From assembly GCA_008363385.1 (NCBI GenBank), contig RHKY01000002.1, positions 140,073-204,072 on the forward strand: a stretch of DNA of 64,000 bases. Reading direction: 5' to 3'. The translations under genes and the position numbers were made by a program. The notes under the pieces are model-generated. The model was not told where the DNA came from. It searched no databases and saw only the letters and a program-made list of their open reading frames with translations. Positions 43,694-53,097 of the stretch are shown one piece after another; position 1 is the first letter of the stretch, and each line of letters begins with the position of its first letter. This DNA is from Acidobacteriota bacterium (GTDB taxonomy: Bacteria > Acidobacteriota > Thermoanaerobaculia > UBA5066).

Positions 43694-43783
43694 CGCGTCA
43701 CCTCGAAGTGAGACGGATTCTCCCTCAATCCGGGACGCACGGGTGCGACCTGCGTCACGGCTCCGGCGGCGCCGCGCCGCGGG

Positions 43784-46204
43784 TCAGCTGCGCCTCGGGG
43801 CGGCGGTCTCCGACGCCTCCCGGAAGGCGCGGACGAGGGGGTCTCCGGAGAGGCGCCTCGCCCGCAGGTTCTCCACGTAGCGGGTCACCGCCTCCGCCTG
43901 GCTCGCCCCGTCCAGCCCCGCCTCGGCCACGACGGCCGCCCCCTGGCCGCTCCCGAGGAAGTGCCCCCGCTGGTACGGGTGGAGCGAGCGGGCCCTCCCG
44001 AGGTCCGACCGGATCCACCGGTAGAGCGTCGCCTTCGTGAAGCCGGTGATCCCCATCGCCACCTGCGCGGCGCTCTCGGGATAGACCCGCTCGCGCTCCT
44101 CCGCCGGGAGCAGGTCGAACAGCTCGGCGCTCGTGACGGAGTAGACGTCCACCTCGATCCCGGCCGCCAGGAGGAGCGGCAGCGCCTCCTCGACGAAGGC
44201 GTACGTGACGGCCGACTCCTGCAGGACGACCACTCCGTCCGGCGGACGGCGCGCGGCGCGGAGGAGGTAGAGCCCCCGGGCCGCGTCGGCCGCCGGGGCG
44301 AGCCCGAGCGCCGCGCGGTCGAGGACCTTCTCGGGCGGGCGGGTGACGAACGGGGCGATCACCGCGGGGCGGGCCGAGAGGGCCGCGGCCATCAGCGGCC
44401 AGACCTCCTGCGGCTCCCACGGCGTCAGCGTGACCATCGTCCGGGGCGGGAAGTTCTCCTGCAGGAGCTGGAGCGGCTGCGGGTCGGCGTGCGTGGGGCC
44501 GTCCTCCCCCGTCTTCAGCCCCGCGTGGGCGCAGATCAGGACCATCGGTCGGTACGGCTCGCCGGTGACGGCCTCGCGCGCCTGGTTGCCGATGGCGTGC
44601 AGGCGCGCGGCGATGTGCCCGAGCGGCGCGATGAACGCGCCGTACGAGGAGCCGGCCCCCACGTGCGCCCCGAAGGCCGCCAGGCCCGAGAGGACGCCGG
44701 AGATGGCGTCCTCGCAGATCCCCCCGACCGCCAGGAGGCGCGAGCCGGGGTTCGTCCGGGCGTGGAAGAAGCCCGGCGGGAAGCCCTTGTTCCCCTCCGA
44801 GACGCTCGTGGAGCCGAGGAGGTCGGCGGCCGCGACGAGGACGGCGCCCCCGGAGACGGCGTTCAGGTGCCCCAGGACCTTCCCGAGCTGCCCCCGGAGC
44901 GTCGTCTCGGTTCCGGGAACCAGGGCGAGGCCCTCGGGGACCTGGCTGCCGCCCCCGGCCGCCGCCTCGAAGGCGGCTTCCAGCCTCGGGGCCCCCGATC
45001 GGGGCTTGCGGCTGCGGCGGTCCAGCCGCTCGCGCGCCCGGCGGAGCTTCCCGCCGAGCTCCTCGGCCACGTCCCGGTTCTCCTCCAGGACGCTCCTCAC
45101 GATCCGGAGCGACTGCCAGAAGCACTCCTCCACGACGACCGGGTCGCTCCCGGCTCCGCAGCGGGTGTTCCCCGGCTCGCAGGCGGGGAGCGCGAGCGCG
45201 CTCTCCCTCACCGCCGGGAGGAGGGCGGCGTAGAAGCCCTCCGAGCAGAGCTTGTGCCCCGCCCCGTGCGAGGCGCGCCCCTCGATGCCGTACCCGAACC
45301 CCTTCTTCGTCCGGTAGACGACCGCCGTCGGCTGGCCGTTGTCCAGCGCGAGGGCCGCGCGCTGCGCCCGGAGGATCGCCGCCAGGTCGAGGCCGTCGGG
45401 GACGAAGACGACGTTCCAGTCGTGGAGGTGGAAGAACTCCGTCGGCGACCAGGCGACGTACTCGCCCGGGACGGCCCCCTCGCGCGCGACTCGGTCCGAG
45501 TCGATCGAGGACTGGTTCCAGTCGAGGTGGAGGACGAGGTTCGAAAGCCCGGCCGTCCCAGCGAAGGCCACGGCCTCGGCGACCCGCCCCGGCGTCAGCC
45601 CCCCCTCCCCTTCCACGACGTGGACCCGCGGCGCGTCGGCCCCGTACGTGTCGAGCGCCCCCAGCGCCAGGCCGAACGAGGACGCCACGCCCACTCCCGA
45701 GGCCCCCGTCGCGAGCCGGAGAAAGGGCGTCGCCGGCGTCGGGTGCCCGTCCAGCGCCCGGGCGCGGAGCTGCGTGAAGAGCGGCGTCTTCGCGGCCGGG
45801 TTCCGCCGGAAGCCGAGGAGGTCCTCGAGCCTCAGCCGGTCCGCCTCGGAGGCGGGCAGGAGGTCCGGCGCCCCCACGCGCAGCACCTCGTCGCGCAGCG
45901 CCCACATCGCGTAGAGGCCCATCGCCTTGTGCCCGGCCGCGTACGAGACGAGGTCCGCGTCGGTTCGCCCGGGGCGGGAGACGTCGTAGTCCATCGCCTC
46001 GAAGAGGAGCGCCGCCACGAACCGCCCCGACGAGATCGAGCCCCCCGGGTGGCCGGAGGTCGGGACGTAGTTGTAGAGGAGGGCGCAGAGCGACCGGTAG
46101 ACCGCGTCCAGCGAGAGGAGCGGGGGGACGAGGGGGTCGGGCGGCGAGCCGTCGTCCCTCACCTCGACGAAGACGCCCCTTCGCGGCTCGAACGACATCG
46201 TCAT
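43784..46204 (-). CDS. Transketolase-like thiamine-diphosphate enzyme
   Basis: Large ThDP enzyme of 806 residues, longer than the usual 620-680 of transketolase. Motifs: TSGHPGGSISSGR near 49, VEGEGGLTPGRV to LHLDWN (ThDP/Mg GDG-N-type motif, with GEG instead of GDG), the N-terminal PP half up to about 400, and a Pyr half containing DLLGSTSVSEGN, YGAFIAPLGHIAA and HAGLKTGEDGPTHADPQP (active-site region). It would move two-carbon units between sugar phosphates, or be a paralogue with another substrate given its size. GAGGAGG sits upstream of the ATG at 46204. The aminotransferase gene ends 28 bases before it on the same strand, suggesting co-transcription. Confidence 0.86.
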   Translation of the reverse strand: MTMSFEPRRGVFVEVRDDGSPPDPLVPPLLSLDAVYRSLCALLYNYVPTSGHPGGSISSGRFVAALLFEAMDYDVSRPGRTDADLVSYAAGHKAMGLYAMWALRDEVLRVGAPDLLPASEADRLRLEDLLGFRRNPAAKTPLFTQLRARALDGHPTPATPFLRLATGASGVGVASSFGLALGALDTYGADAPRVHVVEGEGGLTPGRVAEAVAFAGTAGLSNLVLHLDWNQSSIDSDRVAREGAVPGEYVAWSPTEFFHLHDWNVVFVPDGLDLAAILRAQRAALALDNGQPTAVVYRTKKGFGYGIEGRASHGAGHKLCSEGFYAALLPAVRESALALPACEPGNTRCGAGSDPVVVEECFWQSLRIVRSVLEENRDVAEELGGKLRRARERLDRRSRKPRSGAPRLEAAFEAAAGGGSQVPEGLALVPGTETTLRGQLGKVLGHLNAVSGGAVLVAAADLLGSTSVSEGNKGFPPGFFHARTNPGSRLLAVGGICEDAISGVLSGLAAFGAHVGAGSSYGAFIAPLGHIAARLHAIGNQAREAVTGEPYRPMVLICAHAGLKTGEDGPTHADPQPLQLLQENFPPRTMVTLTPWEPQEVWPLMAAALSARPAVIAPFVTRPPEKVLDRAALGLAPAADAARGLYLLRAARRPPDGVVVLQESAVTYAFVEEALPLLLAAGIEVDVYSVTSAELFDLLPAEERERVYPESAAQVAMGITGFTKATLYRWIRSDLGRARSLHPYQRGHFLGSGQGAAVVAEAGLDGASQAEAVTRYVENLRARRLSGDPLVRAFREASETAAPRRS

Positions 46205-46232
46205 CGGCGCACCTCCTCGGCGGTCGAAGGCA

Positions 46233-47570
46233 TCACGAGAGGACCGGATCCGACGCCACCCAGGACGCGAAGCCGTCGCGGTCGGCGAGCGCGGCCTCGA
46301 TCCGGCGGAGCCCCTCCCGGAGGTCCCCGAGCCCCGTGGCGATCGAGATCCGGAGGTAGTGCTGGCCCTCGCTCCCGATCCTGCCGAAGGACTTCCGGTC
46401 CATGGTGGCGACCCCGTAACGGAAGAGGAGGAACATCTGCAGGAGCGTCGAGGGCGTCGTCCGCTCGCGGTCCTCCTCGGGCAGGGCTTCCCAGGCGGCG
46501 GGGATCCCGAGGCGCTCGCACGCCCCGGCCACGTTCGGGAAGGCGTAGAAGGCGCCCCGCGGCGTCTGGCAGCGGATCCCCTCGATCCGGTTCAGGGCGG
46601 GGATGACCGCGTCGCGCCGCTCCTGGAACGCCGCGACCATCCGCTCGATCCAGGGCGGGCTCAGCGGCGACTGGAGCGCCAGCCTGGCCCCCTCCTGGAC
46701 GAAGGGGGGGAGGCAGCTGAAGTAGTTGATGTTCAGGTTCTTGAAGAGCTGCGCCTCCTGGGCCGTCGGGAAGACCGCCCAGCCGATCCGCCCCCCGGTC
46801 CAGGAGAAGGACTTGGAGACCCCCGAGACGAGGACCGTCCGCTCCTCCATCCCCGGGACCGAGGCGATGGAGAAGTGCCTCGCGCCGTCGAAGAGGATCT
46901 TCTCGTAGACCTCGTCGGAGTAGACGCGGACGTTGGCGGGCGCCTTCCGCAGGATGACCCCCGCGATCTCCTCCAGGCGCCTCCTGTCCAGGACGCCCCC
47001 GGTCGGGTTCGACGGCGAGTTCAGGTAGACGAGCTTCGTCCGCTCTCCGACGAGGCGCTCGAAGGCCTCGGCCGTCACGTCGAAGCCGCCCTCCTCCACG
47101 AGGTGGTACGGCACCGGCATCGCGCCGACGAACCGGGTGAACGACTCGTAGATCGGGAAGCCGGGGCTCGGGTAGACGACCTCGTCGCCCGGGTCGCAGT
47201 AGGCCTCCTGGCAGAAGCCGATCGGCGTCTTGGCTCCCGGGAAGACGACGACCCTCTCCGGGGAGATCGAGAGCCCCCGCCGCTCGCCCATGTCGCTGGC
47301 GATCGCCTCGCGCAGGGAGAGGAGCCCCTGCGGGTCGCAGTAGTGGACGTTGTCCAGGTCGAGCTGGCGCTTGACCTCCTCCCGGACGTGCTCCGGGAGC
47401 GGGAAGTCGGGCTCGCCCAGGTTGCACCGGACGACGCGGGTGCCCGAGGCCTCGACCTGGCGGATGTACGGGCCGATCCGGAACGCGTTCTCGGTCCCCA
47501 GCCGCCTCAGGCGGGCGGAGCCGGGGCGGGTGGCGGGGACGGCGGCGGGGTCCTCGACGAGGCGGCTCAT
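46233..47570 (-). CDS. Class I/II PLP-dependent aminotransferase
   Basis: Fold-type I aminotransferase of 445 residues resembling aspartate/aromatic aminotransferases. NLGEPDFPLPEHV, YLNSPSNPTGGV (substrate/PLP contact Asn), VYSDEVYEKILF (Asp-x-x-Tyr) and SGVSKSFSWTGGRIGW with the PLP Lys near 253 are all present, as is YLRISIATG with the substrate-carboxylate Arg. The chosen ATG is 47570; the longer frame upstream lacks homology. Specificity cannot be fixed; the gene may share a transcript with the transketolase gene downstream. It is divergent from the ABC-F gene across about 235 bases. Confidence 0.9.
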   Translation of the reverse strand: MSRLVEDPAAVPATRPGSARLRRLGTENAFRIGPYIRQVEASGTRVVRCNLGEPDFPLPEHVREEVKRQLDLDNVHYCDPQGLLSLREAIASDMGERRGLSISPERVVVFPGAKTPIGFCQEAYCDPGDEVVYPSPGFPIYESFTRFVGAMPVPYHLVEEGGFDVTAEAFERLVGERTKLVYLNSPSNPTGGVLDRRRLEEIAGVILRKAPANVRVYSDEVYEKILFDGARHFSIASVPGMEERTVLVSGVSKSFSWTGGRIGWAVFPTAQEAQLFKNLNINYFSCLPPFVQEGARLALQSPLSPPWIERMVAAFQERRDAVIPALNRIEGIRCQTPRGAFYAFPNVAGACERLGIPAAWEALPEEDRERTTPSTLLQMFLLFRYGVATMDRKSFGRIGSEGQHYLRISIATGLGDLREGLRRIEAALADRDGFASWVASDPVLS

Positions 47571-47787
47571 CGCGGTCGCGGTCCGAGCGGACTCGGACGC
47601 GCCTCCTTTCCCCGGGTCGCAGGAGAGAGAATCTCGGGGCGTTCCGCCGGGCCGGCCCCGCCGGCACGTTCCCCTCTTCGACCCGGTGCCGGACTTGCCG
47701 GCATCCTCGTCCCCGCCCCGCGGTGGAGTCAAGCGCCGGGAGCGCCTTTCCGGGCCATTCCCGCGGGGTCCCCGGCCAAGGCGGTGC

Positions 47788-47793
47788 TATCGT
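47788..47793 (+). promoter_or_regulatory. Possible -10 element TATCGT of the ABC-F gene
   Basis: TATCGT lies 11 bases before the ATG at 47805 and no ribosome-binding site is seen between them, again suggesting a near-leaderless message. No good -35 is visible. Confidence 0.25.
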
Positions 47794-47804
47794 CCGCCGC
47801 CCGC

Positions 47805-49439
47805 ATGATCGCCTTCTCTCGCGTCTCCAAGCAGTACGGCCGCCAGGTCCTCTTCGTCGACGCCTCGTTCCAGCTCAACCCGGGCGAGAAGGCGGGGCTC
47901 GTCGGGCCGAACGGCGCCGGCAAGACGACCCTCTTCCGGATGATCACCGGGGAGGAGCACCCGGACGACGGGGAGGTGACCGTCCCGCGGAAGCTGACCG
48001 TCGGGTACTTCCGGCAGGACGTGGAGGAGATGTCGGGGCGCTCCGTCCTGGAGGAGGCGATCGCCGGGAGCGGGCGGCTGGGCGAGCTGCACCACGAGCT
48101 CCAGGAGCTCGAGCACGCGCTGGCCGACCCCTCGCTCGCCGAGGAGATGGAGACCCTCCTCGAGAGGTTCGGCGAGGTGCAGCACGAGTACCAGCAGCGA
48201 GGCGGGTACGAAATCGAGGCCCGCGCCCGCGAGGTCCTCGAGGGGCTCGGCTTCCCGCCCGAGGTCGTCGACGGGGAGGTCGGGGCGCTCTCGGGCGGCT
48301 GGAAGATGCGGGTGGCGATGGCCCGGATCCTCCTCGGGAGGCCGGACGTCCTCCTGATGGACGAGCCGACGAACCACCTCGACATCGAGTCGATCCTCTG
48401 GCTGGAGCGGTTCCTCAGGGAGTACCCCGGCACCCTCCTGATGACCTGCCACGACCGCGACTTCCTGAACCGCGTCGTGACGCGGATCGTGGAGGTGGAC
48501 GGCGGCGAGCTGATCTCGTACTCGGGGGACTACGACTTCTACGAGCGGGAGCGGAAGCTGCGCGAGGCGCAGCGCGAGGCCGCCTACGACCGCCAGCAGG
48601 CGATGCTGGCCAAGGAGCAGCGCTTCATCGAGCGCTTCTCGGCCCACGCCGCCAAGGCCGCGCAGGTGCAGAGCCGGGTCAAGAAGCTGGAGAAGATCGA
48701 GACGATCGAGCTCCCCCGAAGGCGCCGGGTCGTGAGGTTCGACTTCCGCAGGCCCCCGCGCTCGGGGGACGACGTGGCCGCGCTGGACGGGGTCTCCAAG
48801 CGGTACGGTCCGCGCGTCGTCTACGACCGCTTCGACTTCCTCGTGAGGCGAACGGAGCGCTGGTGCGTCATGGGGAAGAACGGGGCGGGGAAGACGACGC
48901 TCCTGAAGATGGTCGCCGGGGCGCTTGCCCCCGACGAGGGGACGGTGAGGCTCGGGGCGAGCCTGAAGCTCGGCTACTTCGCCCAGCAGTCCCTCGACCT
49001 CCTCGACCCCTCGCTGACGGTCCTCGAGCAGCTGCAGAAGGACTTCCCGCTGGAGGGGATCGGCGTCCTCAGGAACCTGGCCGGGGCGTTCCAGTTCTCG
49101 GGCGACGACGTCGACAAGCCGGTCCGTGTCCTCTCCGGCGGCGAGAAGTCGCGCCTCGTCATGGCCCGGATGCTCTTCGACCCCCCGAACTTCCTCGTCC
49201 TGGACGAGCCGACGAACCACCTCGACCTGGCGACGAAGGAGATGCTGGTGGAGGCGCTCGGCGACTTCGAGGGGACGATGCTCTTCGTCTCCCACGACCG
49301 GACCTTCCTCCGCGGGCTCGCCAACCGGGTCCTGGAGGTCGGCGGCGAGGACGGGACCGGCCGGCCGGTCACGTACGGCGGCACGTACGAGGAGTACGTC
49401 GCGCGCTCCGGGCACGAGGCGCCGGGCGTGCACGCCTAG
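47805..49439 (+). CDS. ABC-F family ATPase (ribosome-associated, EttA/Uup type)
   Basis: Soluble protein of 544 residues with two ABC ATPase domains and no membrane segment. First Walker A GPNGAGKTTLFRM, signature LSGGWKMRVAMA and Walker B VLLMDEPTNHLD; second Walker A GKNGAGKTTLLKM, signature LSGGEKSRLVMA and Walker B FLVLDEPTNHLD. A charged linker (YERERKLREAQREAAYDRQQ) matches the P-site tRNA interaction motif region that enters the ribosome E site. ABC-F proteins regulate translation or protect ribosomes from antibiotics; this one has no features pointing to resistance. The ATG at 47805 is chosen; the longer frame back to 46359 is a shadow of the aminotransferase gene. Confidence 0.94.
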   Translation: MIAFSRVSKQYGRQVLFVDASFQLNPGEKAGLVGPNGAGKTTLFRMITGEEHPDDGEVTVPRKLTVGYFRQDVEEMSGRSVLEEAIAGSGRLGELHHELQELEHALADPSLAEEMETLLERFGEVQHEYQQRGGYEIEARAREVLEGLGFPPEVVDGEVGALSGGWKMRVAMARILLGRPDVLLMDEPTNHLDIESILWLERFLREYPGTLLMTCHDRDFLNRVVTRIVEVDGGELISYSGDYDFYERERKLREAQREAAYDRQQAMLAKEQRFIERFSAHAAKAAQVQSRVKKLEKIETIELPRRRRVVRFDFRRPPRSGDDVAALDGVSKRYGPRVVYDRFDFLVRRTERWCVMGKNGAGKTTLLKMVAGALAPDEGTVRLGASLKLGYFAQQSLDLLDPSLTVLEQLQKDFPLEGIGVLRNLAGAFQFSGDDVDKPVRVLSGGEKSRLVMARMLFDPPNFLVLDEPTNHLDLATKEMLVEALGDFEGTMLFVSHDRTFLRGLANRVLEVGGEDGTGRPVTYGGTYEEYVARSGHEAPGVHA

Positions 49440-49472
49440 ACGTTCCCGGGGCCGGCCGTCGGGCCCGGTGGC

Positions 49473-49494
49473 GCCGGGGTCCGGCGGCCCCGGC
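49473..49494. terminator. Short hairpin between convergent ABC-F and exoprotein genes
   Basis: Inverted repeat GCCGGGG / CCCCGGC (7 bp) with an eight-base loop, 34 bases after the ABC-F stop. No T tract, so only suggestive. Confidence 0.35.
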
Positions 49495-49508
49495 GTCGGC
49501 GCTCCGCG

Positions 49509-50579
49509 TCAGGGGGGGAACGGTCCGCGGAACTCGCTCTCGCGCACCTCGTGGCGGAAGAGGACGGAGCCGTCGGGGCGGGCCACGACGAGGGCCCGCT
49601 TCTCCTCGACGACCGAGGCCCCCCGCGAGCGCCCCTCCGCGCGAGCGTCGTAGGCGATCGTGCCGCCGGGGAGGACCGCGAAGGGGGCGCACGACTCGGT
49701 CCCGCCGAGCGTCCCGGCGGGCTCCCCCGTCTCGAGGGAGAAGAGCGACCAGACGTACCTCGCGGGGTCCCGCCCGTCGATCGAGCCGACGAGGACGTGC
49801 CGCGAGTCGGGCGAGGGGAGCTGGACGTGGGCGTCGCCCTCGAAGAGAGCCCTGGCCCCCAGCTCCTTTCCGTCGGCGCCGGCACGCCGGAGGACGAGCC
49901 GGACGCTCGAGGGCGACAGGCGGACCGTCTCGAGGACGGCCCACGTCTTCCCCGCCTTGACCGGGGGCCCGAAGGGCCCCGGGGTCCCCTCGAACCGCGC
50001 CAGCGCGGAGGGGACCGGGCCCTCCTCCCTCCGGCTCGCTTCCTCGAAGGAGACGGGCGCGGCGGTCCGCGCGGCCAGGTCGATCCTGACGCCCCCCGTC
50101 ACCTGGCCGGAGGGCGTCTCGCCCTCCCCGGGCGGGATCGGGCTCGTCCGGTGCCAGCGGTAGGTCCAGGCCAGGTCGAGAGCGCCCGCGCGCGAGCGGG
50201 CGACCACGTCGAAGCGGCGGCCGGGACGGTCGAGGGGGACGGCCCAGACGTCGGCCGGGACGGTCGTCGTGACGGTGACGACGCGCGCGGGGTCCGCGAG
50301 CGGGACGAGGGCGAGGTCGATCCGCCCCGGGCCCCCCGGCTCTGCCAGCGTCACGAGCCACTCGCCCGCCACGGCGAGCGGCCGGGTCCCGGCGGTCGAG
50401 GTGAAGAGCGTTTGCCCGGTCGAGAGCGAGAGGGCCGTGACGCCCCCGGCGGGGCTCGAGACGTACGCGCGGTCCTGCGCAGGGTCCACGAGGATGCCGG
50501 GGCGGAGCTCGACGGTGGCGGCGCCGAGCGGGAGCGCTGCGGCGAGGAGGAGGGCGGCGGCGGCGAAGGTCTTTCTCAT
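49509..50579 (-). CDS. Secreted protein of unknown function with beta-propeller-like repeats
   Basis: Exported protein of 356 residues with a signal peptide (MRKTFAAAALLLAAALPLGAA). The mature part repeats strand-rich units such as DRAYVSSPAGGVTALSLSTG, VWSLFSLETGEPAGTLGG and ALVVARPDGSVLFRHEV, with the look of a WD/PQQ-style propeller, but no defined family motif is recognised. It is the second gene after the 820-residue propeller protein: 10 bases separate them, and its GGAGG ribosome-binding site begins in the other gene's stop codon (TGAGGAGG), so translation is likely coupled. No catalytic residues are evident. Confidence 0.72.
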   Translation of the reverse strand: MRKTFAAAALLLAAALPLGAATVELRPGILVDPAQDRAYVSSPAGGVTALSLSTGQTLFTSTAGTRPLAVAGEWLVTLAEPGGPGRIDLALVPLADPARVVTVTTTVPADVWAVPLDRPGRRFDVVARSRAGALDLAWTYRWHRTSPIPPGEGETPSGQVTGGVRIDLAARTAAPVSFEEASRREEGPVPSALARFEGTPGPFGPPVKAGKTWAVLETVRLSPSSVRLVLRRAGADGKELGARALFEGDAHVQLPSPDSRHVLVGSIDGRDPARYVWSLFSLETGEPAGTLGGTESCAPFAVLPGGTIAYDARAEGRSRGASVVEEKRALVVARPDGSVLFRHEVRESEFRGPFPP

Positions 50580-50589
50580 GGCGTCCTCC

Positions 50590-53052
50590 TCACTCGGCCT
50601 CGACCCAGAGCAGCTCGACGGGGGTGACCGACTGGAGACCGGTCAGCTTGAAGGCGCCCCGGCCCATCGTCCCGGCGATCAGGAGGTCGTCGCCGAGGTC
50701 GTACGTCAGGTCGAAGACGAGGGCGTTCGGGAGCCCGGTGCCGAGGCTCGTCCACGGGGTGGCGGTCCCGAGCTGGCTGACGCGGGCCGTGTAGACCCCG
50801 CGGTCCGTCCCGACGACGACCAGGTCGTCGGTCGGGCCCGGGACGTACGTCGCCGACCAGAAGCGGCCGCCGCCCAGGGTGCCGAGGTTCTGCGTGACGT
50901 TCGTCCAGTTGGTGCCGGCGTTCGTCGTGGTGAAGACCGCGGTCTGGGTGACCGCGAACCCGCGCTGCGCGTCGGTCGGCTTCACGGCCACGGCGTTGAC
51001 CGTCGTCCCGCCGGGAGAGGTGACCGTCGGGGCGGTGCCGGGCGGGACGAGGCGGACCAGGACGTTGGCCCCGGCCGCCACGTACAGGGCGTCGGCGTTC
51101 CCCGTCACGCCGTACACGAGCTTGTTTCCTCCGAGGCCGTCGTTGACCGCGGTCGAGGAGATCCGGGTGATCGTGTTTCCGCGGTCGCTGCTCTCGTACG
51201 TCCCGTTGGCGGCGCCGAAGAGGAGGCGCGTCGGCGTGACCGCGTTCACGACGACCGCGGTCGTGAAGTTGGGGCTGATCGCCGGGGAGCCGCCGGTCGC
51301 GGTGAGGGCCGGGTAGGCCCAGCTCTGGAGGGCGTTCGAGGAGTTGTAGACGAGGCGGAGGAACCCGCCGAGGAACTGGGAGCTGGAGTACCGGGTCGAC
51401 TGGCCGGCGACGGGGTCGTCCTTGGCCACGGCCATGTCGCCCCCGTCCCCCTGGTGGATCGTGTCCCACGTGGCCGAGTCGGTGGCCGACTGCTGGCCCG
51501 AGCCCGTGTCCTGGTTCCCCGCGAAGGCGATGTTCGAGACGGTGTCCCAGGCGACGTCGTGCTGCTCGCCGACCGCGAGGTTCCCGTTGGAGGAGACCCA
51601 GTCCCCCGCCGCCGAGTTCGGCGCCGCGTTCCTGTAGACCCCGGCGTCGTCCGTCTCGACGAGGTGGCCGTTCGGGAGGAAGGCCATCTCGCGCGAGTCG
51701 GCGTGCGGCGCCGAGTTGCTCGCGGTCCTCACGGCTCCCCCGCAGCCCGGGTTCGCGGCGCTCGAGCAGTGCGTCACCGGGTAGGTCGTCGCGGCCGCGA
51801 AGTCGGACCGGAAGAGCCGCGCCGTGTAGTTGTTCGCGCCGCTCGAGTTCGGGAAGTAGGTGGCGCCCCCGTTCCCCTCCGTGGCGTACGGCTGGCGGTC
51901 GCCGCCCAGGTAGACGGCCGAGTGGACGGTCGGGTCCGCCACGATCGAGAGGTGGATGCTGCACTGCCCGCCCGGGTGGAGGCCCATCGGGGCCGCCGCC
52001 GGGTCCGGCGTGGAGGGGAGGGTGTGGGCGGTCCAGCTGGCCCCGGCGTCGGTCGAGCCGTAGAGGCCCGAGAGGGCCCCTGTCGAGGACGGGCAGAAGG
52101 CGAAGAAGACGTTCGCTCCCGCCGCCCCGCCGTTGCCGACCGTCCCGCGCCGGCCGACGGCGACCTCGACGCGTCCCGCGTTCGTCGACTGGAACGTCGC
52201 GTCGAACGGCGTCGTCAGCTTCGTCCAGTTCGCCCCCGTGTCCGTCGACCGCCAGATTCCCCGGTTCGTCGCCGTCGGCGCCTGCGTCACGACCGTGATC
52301 AAGTGAGCGTTGTTCAGCGGGTCCCCCGCCAGGTCGAACGTCCGGCCGCACGGCAGGGAAGCCGTGTTGGAGACCTGCGTGAAGCTGGCTCCGGAGTCCG
52401 TGCTCCGGAAGATCCCGAGATCGGTGCACAGGGCGCTCGGCTCCCTCACCGAGGCGACGACGATCGTCCCGCGCGGGGCCAGGCCGGTGACGCTACGGTT
52501 GGAGAGGTTCCCGACGGCCGTCCAGTTGGTGCCGCCGTCCGTCGTCTTCAGGACGCCGTTCAGCGCCCCCCCGACGAAGCCGTAAGCGCTCCGCGTGTCG
52601 TAAGCGGCGTAGAGCGTGTTCCCGCTGGCGTCGGTCGGGTCCACCTCGATGACGGAGATCGAGAGCGACCCGAAGGTGGCCGTCTGGTTCGTCCAGGTCG
52701 GCGTGGCCGAGAGGAGGTTCGTCGTCTTCCAGATCCCGCCGTTGACGCTCCCGACCCAGACCGTGTTCGAGTCGGTCGGATGGACGGCGAGCGCCTCGAC
52801 GGCCCCGACGACCGGGTTGTTCGCGATCCCCTCGGTCTGGCCGCTCCGGAGGGGCCCGGGCCCCTGCTCGGTGTAGGCGCCCCCGATCATCGGCTCCACC
52901 GGCCGGGAGGCCGCCGCGGCGGGAGGCGCGGGAGCGGGCGGCCGTTCCGAGGCCGGGTCGAGCGGGACGTCCCGCGCTCCAGCAGCCGCCATCGCGGGCA
53001 GCGCGAACGAGACGATCACGATCGCGAGTCGACGCACGGATCCCCTTCTCAC
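50590..53052 (-). CDS. Secreted BNR/VPS10-like beta-propeller protein
   Basis: Exported protein of 820 residues: an N-terminal signal (RRLAIVIVSFALPAMAAAGA), a Pro/Ala-rich spacer, then repeated units of the type GGIWKTTNLLSATPTW, GVLKTTDGGTNWTAVG, GIFRSTDSGASFTQV, GIWRSTDTGANWTKL and YGSTDAGASWTAH. These S/T-x-D-x-G-x-x-W repeats are the Asp-box/BNR signature found in sialidases and sortilin-type propellers, though the sialidase catalytic Arg triad is not visible. The role is probably binding or a structural exoprotein. The start is GTG 53052 with GGAGG six bases upstream. It lies 45 bases after the permease gene, and TAGGCT in that gap could start a separate transcript. Confidence 0.82.
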   Translation of the reverse strand: MRRGSVRRLAIVIVSFALPAMAAAGARDVPLDPASERPPAPAPPAAAASRPVEPMIGGAYTEQGPGPLRSGQTEGIANNPVVGAVEALAVHPTDSNTVWVGSVNGGIWKTTNLLSATPTWTNQTATFGSLSISVIEVDPTDASGNTLYAAYDTRSAYGFVGGALNGVLKTTDGGTNWTAVGNLSNRSVTGLAPRGTIVVASVREPSALCTDLGIFRSTDSGASFTQVSNTASLPCGRTFDLAGDPLNNAHLITVVTQAPTATNRGIWRSTDTGANWTKLTTPFDATFQSTNAGRVEVAVGRRGTVGNGGAAGANVFFAFCPSSTGALSGLYGSTDAGASWTAHTLPSTPDPAAAPMGLHPGGQCSIHLSIVADPTVHSAVYLGGDRQPYATEGNGGATYFPNSSGANNYTARLFRSDFAAATTYPVTHCSSAANPGCGGAVRTASNSAPHADSREMAFLPNGHLVETDDAGVYRNAAPNSAAGDWVSSNGNLAVGEQHDVAWDTVSNIAFAGNQDTGSGQQSATDSATWDTIHQGDGGDMAVAKDDPVAGQSTRYSSSQFLGGFLRLVYNSSNALQSWAYPALTATGGSPAISPNFTTAVVVNAVTPTRLLFGAANGTYESSDRGNTITRISSTAVNDGLGGNKLVYGVTGNADALYVAAGANVLVRLVPPGTAPTVTSPGGTTVNAVAVKPTDAQRGFAVTQTAVFTTTNAGTNWTNVTQNLGTLGGGRFWSATYVPGPTDDLVVVGTDRGVYTARVSQLGTATPWTSLGTGLPNALVFDLTYDLGDDLLIAGTMGRGAFKLTGLQSVTPVELLWVEAE

Positions 53053-53097
53053 GAGGCACCTCCGGTCCGGGTTCTTGTGGCGAAGCCTACCAGATGT

